This document shows, piece after piece, positions 59,305-64,000 of a stretch of 64,000 nucleotides of DNA. The DNA is taken from assembly GCF_040655735.1 (NCBI RefSeq), contig NZ_JBFAKK010000004.1:558001-622000 (forward strand). The letters run 5' to 3'. This DNA is from Phytomonospora sp040655735 (lineage in GTDB: Bacteria > Actinomycetota > Actinomycetes > Mycobacteriales > Micromonosporaceae). Numbering within the stretch: the stretch's first letter is position 1; every line of letters begins with the position of its first letter. The notes under the pieces are model-generated. The model was not told the origin of the DNA, did not search any database, and was given only the letters and a program-made list of their open reading frames with translations. Made by a program: the position numbers and the translations under genes.

Positions 59305-59949
59305 ATGATGAGAAAAGCAAGGATGCATGCCGCACAGATGCACGGCGTGTTGACGGCCGTGGGTGCATTGCTCACTGGCGGCGCCCTTCTCTTCCTATCG
59401 CTGGTACCGGACGTGCCTTCCGAGGTGTCTGAAATAACGGCGTGGGTCGACAGTGGGAAGTCGCTGCTGTCGTTGAGCGACGAGTTGCTGTTCTTCGCGA
59501 TCGTGTGCTGGGGAGCCGGCGCGCGTGGACTCTTCGGCGCGCAGAAGGTCGAACGTTCTGCGCGGATAAACGTAGGACTGACCGCTCTTGCAGTCGCGCT
59601 TGTCGCTCTCGTGGTGCTTCTGCTCGTCGTGGGTCGCCTGGTCTACCCGGTGTTCGGGATTCACCTGTCGCCTGAGGTGCTGGCGCTGTTGGTCAGCTCG
59701 ACGTTCGGTGCGGTGCATCTGGCGCTGCTGGGTTTCGCCGTCGCTGCGGTGGCACTCAGTTGGTCGACGCGCAGCGGACTGCTCGGGAGGATCGTCGGTA
59801 TCGTCGCCGCTGTGGTGTTCATCGTGGGTTCGTTCCCCTGGCTCATACCGAGCTGGTGGAACGCGCTCGTCGCGGTGCTGCTGGCTGCTTGGGGTGTGTT
59901 TCTGGGTGTCATCGGCGTCGCACAGCACGGCAACGAAGGCGGCGTCTGA
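59305..59949 (+). CDS. Integral membrane protein of unknown function
   Basis: 214 residues (ATG at 59305 or 59308; GGAG just upstream). Six hydrophobic helices, the first at about 15-35; short loops, no motif. Lower G+C than the neighbouring genes. Stands alone between the deletion junction and the TetR relic. Confidence 0.65.
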   Translation: MMRKARMHAAQMHGVLTAVGALLTGGALLFLSLVPDVPSEVSEITAWVDSGKSLLSLSDELLFFAIVCWGAGARGLFGAQKVERSARINVGLTALAVALVALVVLLLVVGRLVYPVFGIHLSPEVLALLVSSTFGAVHLALLGFAVAAVALSWSTRSGLLGRIVGIVAAVVFIVGSFPWLIPSWWNALVAVLLAAWGVFLGVIGVAQHGNEGGV

Positions 59950-60093
59950 TCGCCGCGCAGCCCGCGACACGGCTCACCCAGACCAGACTCACCCCCGCAC
60001 ACGCGGGGAACGGTGGTTGACGATGACGTCCGCCGCCGCCACTTTCCTCGTTTCGCACTCCGTCAGGGATTGAGGAGAGAGCTGCCGAAGCCT

Positions 60094-60120
60094 TCAATAG
60101 ACCGACGGTCGGTCTATTGA
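60094..60120. promoter_or_regulatory. Perfect 27-bp TetR-type operator palindrome
   Basis: Arms TCAATAGACCGAC (60094-60106) and GTCGGTCTATTGA (60108-60120) around one central G, without a mismatch. The length and the AGACCGAC...GTCGGTCT core fit TetR-family operators. It abuts the TetR wreck at 60117. Confidence 0.75.
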
Positions 60121-60500
60121 AGACGGAGATCGAGCGCCGGAAGCCGTTCCTCGCCCTGGTCGAGACCTGGTACAGCGACGACAACGCCTTCGTCCGGCAG
60201 AAGATGCGCCCCGGGCGCACCGGCCGCATCGTCCCGCCGCTTGGTCGCATAGTCCGCGACGGTGCCGAAGACGGGACCTTCACGTCGAGGCGGCCGGAGC
60301 TGACCGCGCATCGTCGTCGGCCTCGTGAACGACCTCAACGACGCCCTTGGAGCGCTGCTGCCGCAAAAAACCCCGATGTGGAGACGCTCGCCTAGGTGGA
60401 GTCGACCGTCGTGGCCTACACCGATGCCATCGAACGCGTTCTCGGCCTTCCGCCACGATCGCTGACCATCGTTGCTCCGGGCGCCTTGGCAAGTTGGTTC
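60117..60500 (+). pseudogene. TetR-family regulator wreck (ligand-binding domain only)
   Basis: Pieces of a TetR C-terminal domain in different frames: FLALVETWYSDDNAFVRQK, RIVRDGAEDGTFTSRRPELTAH, then a shift to IVVGLVNDLNDALGALLPQ, then another to VESTVVAYTDAIERVLGLPP after a stop. The DNA-binding domain is missing. The stretch 60501-60755 after it has no gene I can identify; 59950-60093 before it is also empty. Confidence 0.65.
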
Positions 60501-60792
60501 GCTCTCACCCCTGGAGAACAGTCGTGACCTAGCGCTCAAGATCTCCAGCCGCTGAGTTTCATCACCGGGCTCATGGTCGGCCTGACACTCACCCAGCTCC
60601 TGTTCCACGTCCACGATGCCCCTCGAAATGGTCGGCGCCATACCCATCGCCGTCCAGACTTTCGGCTCACCTGACGCCGGTATTGCCGGCCGAGAAGTCC
60701 TCAAGCGCACGAACCGCAGGTGAAAGGGTCTTGACGAATTCCTGACGCCGCCACCTCACCACGTGGCTGTACAAATGGCTAGTCTGCTGTAC

Positions 60793-61422
60793 ATGCGTTC
60801 AGTCGATGATCTGACCGGGCGGGCCCGCATCCGCGACGCCGCCCTGGAACTGTTCGGCGAGCAGGGATTCGCCCGAGTCACGGTGCGGGCCATCGCCGCC
60901 CGCGCCGGCGTGTCGCCCGCACTCCTGGGGCACCACTTCGGCTCCAAGGAAGGCCTCCGCCAGGCCTGCGACGCTCACGTCTCGGATCTGGTGCGTGGGG
61001 GGCCGGACGCCGCCACTGCTCTCGACGATCCACGCCGGCTTGCGGCCATGCTCGAAGCCGCGGCCCCCGTCCGCCGCTACCTCGCTCGAGCCTTCCTTGA
61101 GGGGAGCGACGACGCCGCCGCCCTTTTCGACGACATCGTCACCGCCACCGCCGGGTTCCTCGACGACGGCACACGCGACGGCCGCGTCCAGCCCGCCGAC
61201 GACCCGCAGACGCGAGCGGCCGTGTACGTGACCTGGCTGCTGGCACCGCTGGTCTTCGACACCCACCTCGCGCGCGTTCTCGGCGTCGACGACATCCACG
61301 ACCCGGCGGCGACCATGCGCTTGTCCCGCAGCGCCGTCGAGATGATGACCCGAGGCGTCTTCCGCGACGACAGTGTCCTGGACGCGTGGGACGCCGCGGC
61401 GAAAGAGACGAGGCGGGCGTGA
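60793..61422 (+). CDS. TetR-family regulator of the glycosyltransferase-P450 operon
   Basis: 209 residues from ATG 60793. DNA-binding domain (about 9-55; IRDAALELFGEQGFARVTVRAIAARAGVSPALLGHHFGSKEGL) and a helical ligand domain. TAGTCT (60780-60785) lies seven bases before the ATG, so the message may be leaderless; two TGTACA hexamers (60773-60778 and 60789-60794) flank it and could be the operator. Its stop overlaps the next start (GTGA), an unusual placement of a regulator as the first gene of the operon it presumably controls. Confidence 0.88.
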   Translation: MRSVDDLTGRARIRDAALELFGEQGFARVTVRAIAARAGVSPALLGHHFGSKEGLRQACDAHVSDLVRGGPDAATALDDPRRLAAMLEAAAPVRRYLARAFLEGSDDAAALFDDIVTATAGFLDDGTRDGRVQPADDPQTRAAVYVTWLLAPLVFDTHLARVLGVDDIHDPAATMRLSRSAVEMMTRGVFRDDSVLDAWDAAAKETRRA

Positions 61423-62681
61423 AGGTCCTCATCCTCACCCACGGCACACGCGGCGACGTCCAGCCCTACGCGGCTCTCGCCGTGGCCCTCAAACGCGAAG
61501 GGCACGATCCGGTCCTGGCCGGACCCGCGGCCTCCGCACCCCTGGCCGCATCCCACGCGCTGACCTACATGCCTCTCGACGACGGCCCCAACAAGCTCAT
61601 CGACGACCCACGCATACGCCGGGCGATCGAGAACAACTATCGCGGCCTGCGCGGCAAACTCACCGCCCTCGACGTCATCCGCGCCAGCAAACCGCTCATG
61701 GCGAAGGTGCTCGACGACATGGCCACCGCCGCCGAAGGCGGAGCTGACCTGGTCGTCCACGCCGCCGGAATGCCCGGCCAGCACTTCGCCGAAGCCCTAG
61801 GCGTGCCTTCGGTACCGGTCGCCCTCCAACCCGTCTGGGTGCCGACCGCCGCCTTCGGCAATCCAATGCTCCCCATCCCGCTGCCCCGTGCACTCAATCG
61901 CGCTTCATACCAGCCGATCAAGCTCCTCCTGCGATCCTTCAGCGGCATCGCCGACAAGATCCGCAAGAACCGCCTCGGCCTTCCCCGCCGATCCGGACGA
62001 CACGACATCCTCCACCAGCCCGACGGCACCCCGTCGACGGTTCTCCAGGCCTTCAGTCGTCACGTTCTGCCCGCCGCCCTCGACTACCCGGCCCACGTGC
62101 ACACCACCGGCTTCTGGTATCTGCCCGCGCCGCCGGACTGGACCCCGCCGGCCCGGCTGGCGGCGTTTCTGGACGCCGGAGAACCCCCTGTCTACATCGG
62201 ATTCGGCAGCATGGCCGGAAACGACCCGCGACGTGTCGGAAGCATCGTCACCGAGGCCGTCGGCCGCGCGGGTGTCCGCGCCGTTCTCGTCTCCGGTTGG
62301 GGAGGAATGGCCGCCGAACACCTCCCCGACCACATCATGCTCCTCGACCAGGTCCCACACGACCAGCTCTTCCCACGCACCGCCGCCGTCGTCCACCACG
62401 GCGGTGGCGGCACCACAGGCGCAGCGCTGGCCGCAGGCCGACCCCAGGTCGTGTGCCCCTTCGTCGCCGACCAACCGTTCTGGGCGCAACGCATGCACGC
62501 CGCCGGCGTAGCCCCACCACCCCTGCCACAGCGCAGACTCACCGCCACCGGGCTGGCCGAGGCGATCCGCCGCGCCACGACCGACACCACCATGAACGAT
62601 GCCGCCACCACCCTCGCCGACCGCATTCGCGCCGAAGACGGCGTGCGCACCGCCGTGAAAATCCTGGAGACCCTGGCATGA
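61419..62681 (+). CDS. GT1/MGT-type glycosyltransferase
   Basis: 420 residues, GTG start overlapping the TetR stop. Two Rossmann domains; N-terminal ILTHGTRGDVQPYAALAVALKREGHDPVLAG and C-terminal nucleotide-sugar motif VVHHGGGGTTGAALAAGRPQVVCPFVADQPFWAQRM region with the HGG and DQ elements. Transfers a sugar, commonly glucose from UDP-glucose, to a small lipophilic acceptor such as a sterol, macrolide or flavonoid. ATGA overlap to the P450 suggests hydroxylation plus glycosylation of one compound. Confidence 0.88.
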   Translation: MKVLILTHGTRGDVQPYAALAVALKREGHDPVLAGPAASAPLAASHALTYMPLDDGPNKLIDDPRIRRAIENNYRGLRGKLTALDVIRASKPLMAKVLDDMATAAEGGADLVVHAAGMPGQHFAEALGVPSVPVALQPVWVPTAAFGNPMLPIPLPRALNRASYQPIKLLLRSFSGIADKIRKNRLGLPRRSGRHDILHQPDGTPSTVLQAFSRHVLPAALDYPAHVHTTGFWYLPAPPDWTPPARLAAFLDAGEPPVYIGFGSMAGNDPRRVGSIVTEAVGRAGVRAVLVSGWGGMAAEHLPDHIMLLDQVPHDQLFPRTAAVVHHGGGGTTGAALAAGRPQVVCPFVADQPFWAQRMHAAGVAPPPLPQRRLTATGLAEAIRRATTDTTMNDAATTLADRIRAEDGVRTAVKILETLA

Positions 62682-63871
62682 ACCTCGACGAACCCGACCT
62701 GACCGAACTGATCACCACCCCTGACCGCGACGCCTTCTTCACCGCCCTGGCCGCCGGACCACCAGTCCGCCGCGCCCGCTACCTCGACGGCACACGAGTC
62801 TGGCTGATCACCGGCTACGCCGAGGCACGCTCCGCCCTATCGGATCCACGATTCAGCAGCGACGGCGAGCGGGCGGGCGTACTGGACGTCGGCGCCACCG
62901 CCGGCATCCCCGAGGACATCCGGCCCTACCTCATGAACACGCTGGGCGCCTACGACCCACCCGACCACACCCGGCTGCGCAACCTCGCCGCCAAGGCGTT
63001 CACCGCACGCCGCGTCGCCCGGCTGCGCCCGCACATCGAACGCATCTGCGCGTCCCTGCTCGACGGCCTCGACGAGGAAGCCGAGTTCATCGAGGACTTC
63101 GCCTACCCCTTCCCCATCCAGGTGATCTGCGAACTCCTCGGCGTCCCCGACACCGACCGCGACATCTGGCGCTCGGCCGCCGTCGACCTCACCGCACCCG
63201 ACCCGACGCGTATCGCCACCGGAGCGCGAACCCTGGTCGCCTACATGCGCGATCTCATCACCACCAAGCGAGCCAACCCCGCCGACGACCTGATCTCCGC
63301 CCTGGTCACCGCCCGCGACGACGCCGGCGACAGGCTCAGCGACACCGAAACCGTCGCACTCAGCCTCAGCATGCTCATCGCAGGCCACGAGACCACCGTC
63401 GCGCTCATCGCCTCAAGCATGCTCCACCTGCTCGCCGAGCCGGACCTTCTCGACCGGCTGCGCAACCACCCCGAACAGATCCCGGCGGCCGTCGAGGAGT
63501 TCCTCCGCCACAGCGGACCGGCCGAGATCGCCGTCATGCGCTACACCACCGAGACCGTACGATTCGGCGACGTCGACATCCCCGAAGGCCAGGCCGTCCA
63601 GATCGCCTACGCCGCCGCCAACCACGACCCCCGCCGCTTCGACGCGGCGGACAGCCTCGACATCACTCGGCCCGACAACCCCCACCTCGGATTCGGTCAC
63701 GGCATCCACTACTGCCTGGGCGCCGCGCTCGCCCGCGCCGAGACCGAGATCGCGCTGACCGGGCTCCTCATCCGCTTCCCCCGCATCGAAGCCACGATCC
63801 CGACCGAAGAGGTCGGGCTGCGCCCCGGTCTGATGCGCATGCCCGCGACGCTGCCCCTGCGGCTGCGCTGA
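62678..63871 (+). CDS. Cytochrome P450 (CYP105/107-like bacterial class I)
   Basis: 397 residues. I-helix oxygen motif AGHETT, ExxR in VEEFLRH, haem loop FGHGIHYCLGAALAR with the Cys ligand, and early AYDPPDHTRLRNLAAKAFT. It needs a ferredoxin and reductase, neither of which is in the window. Coupled to the glycosyltransferase by ATGA. Substrate unknown. Confidence 0.93.
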   Translation: MNLDEPDLTELITTPDRDAFFTALAAGPPVRRARYLDGTRVWLITGYAEARSALSDPRFSSDGERAGVLDVGATAGIPEDIRPYLMNTLGAYDPPDHTRLRNLAAKAFTARRVARLRPHIERICASLLDGLDEEAEFIEDFAYPFPIQVICELLGVPDTDRDIWRSAAVDLTAPDPTRIATGARTLVAYMRDLITTKRANPADDLISALVTARDDAGDRLSDTETVALSLSMLIAGHETTVALIASSMLHLLAEPDLLDRLRNHPEQIPAAVEEFLRHSGPAEIAVMRYTTETVRFGDVDIPEGQAVQIAYAAANHDPRRFDAADSLDITRPDNPHLGFGHGIHYCLGAALARAETEIALTGLLIRFPRIEATIPTEEVGLRPGLMRMPATLPLRLR

Positions 63872-63903
63872 ACCAGCCCGATCGGCTTGTCACGAGTACC
63901 GAG

Positions 63904-63917
63904 GGGACTATCGTCAA
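63904..63917 (+). promoter_or_regulatory. DevR/DosR-like box 9
   Basis: GGGACTATCGTCAA, 11 of 14 matches with an intact left half GGGACT, 42 bp before the CBS-domain gene. Confidence 0.55.
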
Positions 63918-63959
63918 GTCTCAGCCGGAGCCTCGCGGCTCCCTGTCTTGGAGGTGCCC

Positions 63960-64000
63960 GTGCGCGCGCGTGATCTGGCGAGCGAGTTCCCGACCGTGAA
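63960..64000 (+). CDS. CBS-domain protein, 5' end only
   Basis: GTG with TTGGAGGT upstream. The 13 visible residues VRARDLASEFPTV are typical of the start of small actinobacterial CBS-pair proteins (compare M(R)ARDLA..FPTV). Mycobacterial Hrp1, a CBS protein, is a DosR-regulon member, and a DevR-like box precedes this gene. Only 41 bases are in the window, so the call is tentative. Confidence 0.5.
   Translation, partial: MRARDLASEFPTV

Overview
The window is about 70% G+C, with GTG starts, dense ATGA/GTGA gene overlaps, twin-arginine and Sec-type secreted glycosidases, a SigE-type sigma factor and LacI/TetR/DevR-type regulators. This points to a free-living, probably soil, filamentous actinobacterium; genus is not determined from sequence alone (a Glycomycetaceae- or Micromonosporaceae-like organism would fit). 

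Region 1 (1-3.6 kb): the start of a beta-carbonic anhydrase gene (its 3' end is outside the window) and a two-gene unit of a degenerate NTPase-like protein and a membrane-anchored periplasmic-binding-fold protein. Region 2 (3.6-18.5 kb): an arabinoxylan-degradation locus. On the minus strand lie a CE1-type esterase, GH62, GH27, GH10 and GH43 genes, nearly all carrying CBM13 or CBM2 modules, headed by a decayed GH95 gene and a palindromic operator. On the plus strand lie a LacI regulator, a sigma factor fused to a zinc-finger anti-sigma-like segment, a membrane segment and an extracellular AbfB (arabinose-binding) domain, and a GH127 beta-L-arabinofuranosidase. The sigma-AbfB fusion is the most interesting protein in the window: it looks like a one-polypeptide sensor of arabinose-decorated polysaccharide beside the enzymes that would attack it. 

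Region 3 (18.5-26 kb): a SigE-family sigma factor with its membrane partner, a broken SARP/AfsR gene, an M23 peptidase, a KhtTU-like cation/proton antiporter pair, and an alpha/beta-hydrolase fold protein that has lost its nucleophile Ser and its catalytic His. Region 4 (26-37 kb): three tRNA genes (Gly, Cys, Val), an integrase remnant, an intact 900-bp IS5-family element sitting in a decayed gene, transposase and ABC-exporter wrecks, a secreted phosphodiesterase-like protein, a second arabinanase-like GH43 protein, and an orphan colicin-D-like toxin with its immunity gene. Base composition falls clearly around 35-36 kb, as expected for acquired DNA. 

Region 5 (37-59 kb and the last 100 bp): a dormancy/hypoxia island resembling the mycobacterial DosR regulon. 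It has a haem-GAF DevS-like kinase and a convergent DevR-like regulator, six universal stress proteins, a cNMP-binding protein, a CtpF-like P-type ATPase, phosphoketolase, alcohol dehydrogenase, a GNAT-acyl-CoA synthetase fusion, flavodoxins, DoxX and small membrane proteins. At least nine imperfect copies of a GGGACT-N2-AGTCCC-like palindrome lie in front of these genes, five of them 58-62 bp from a start codon. Region 6 (59-64 kb): a flavodoxin whose 3' end is fused to a pentapeptide-repeat fragment, a TetR wreck that still has a perfect 27-bp operator, and a tightly overlapping TetR - glycosyltransferase - cytochrome P450 operon.
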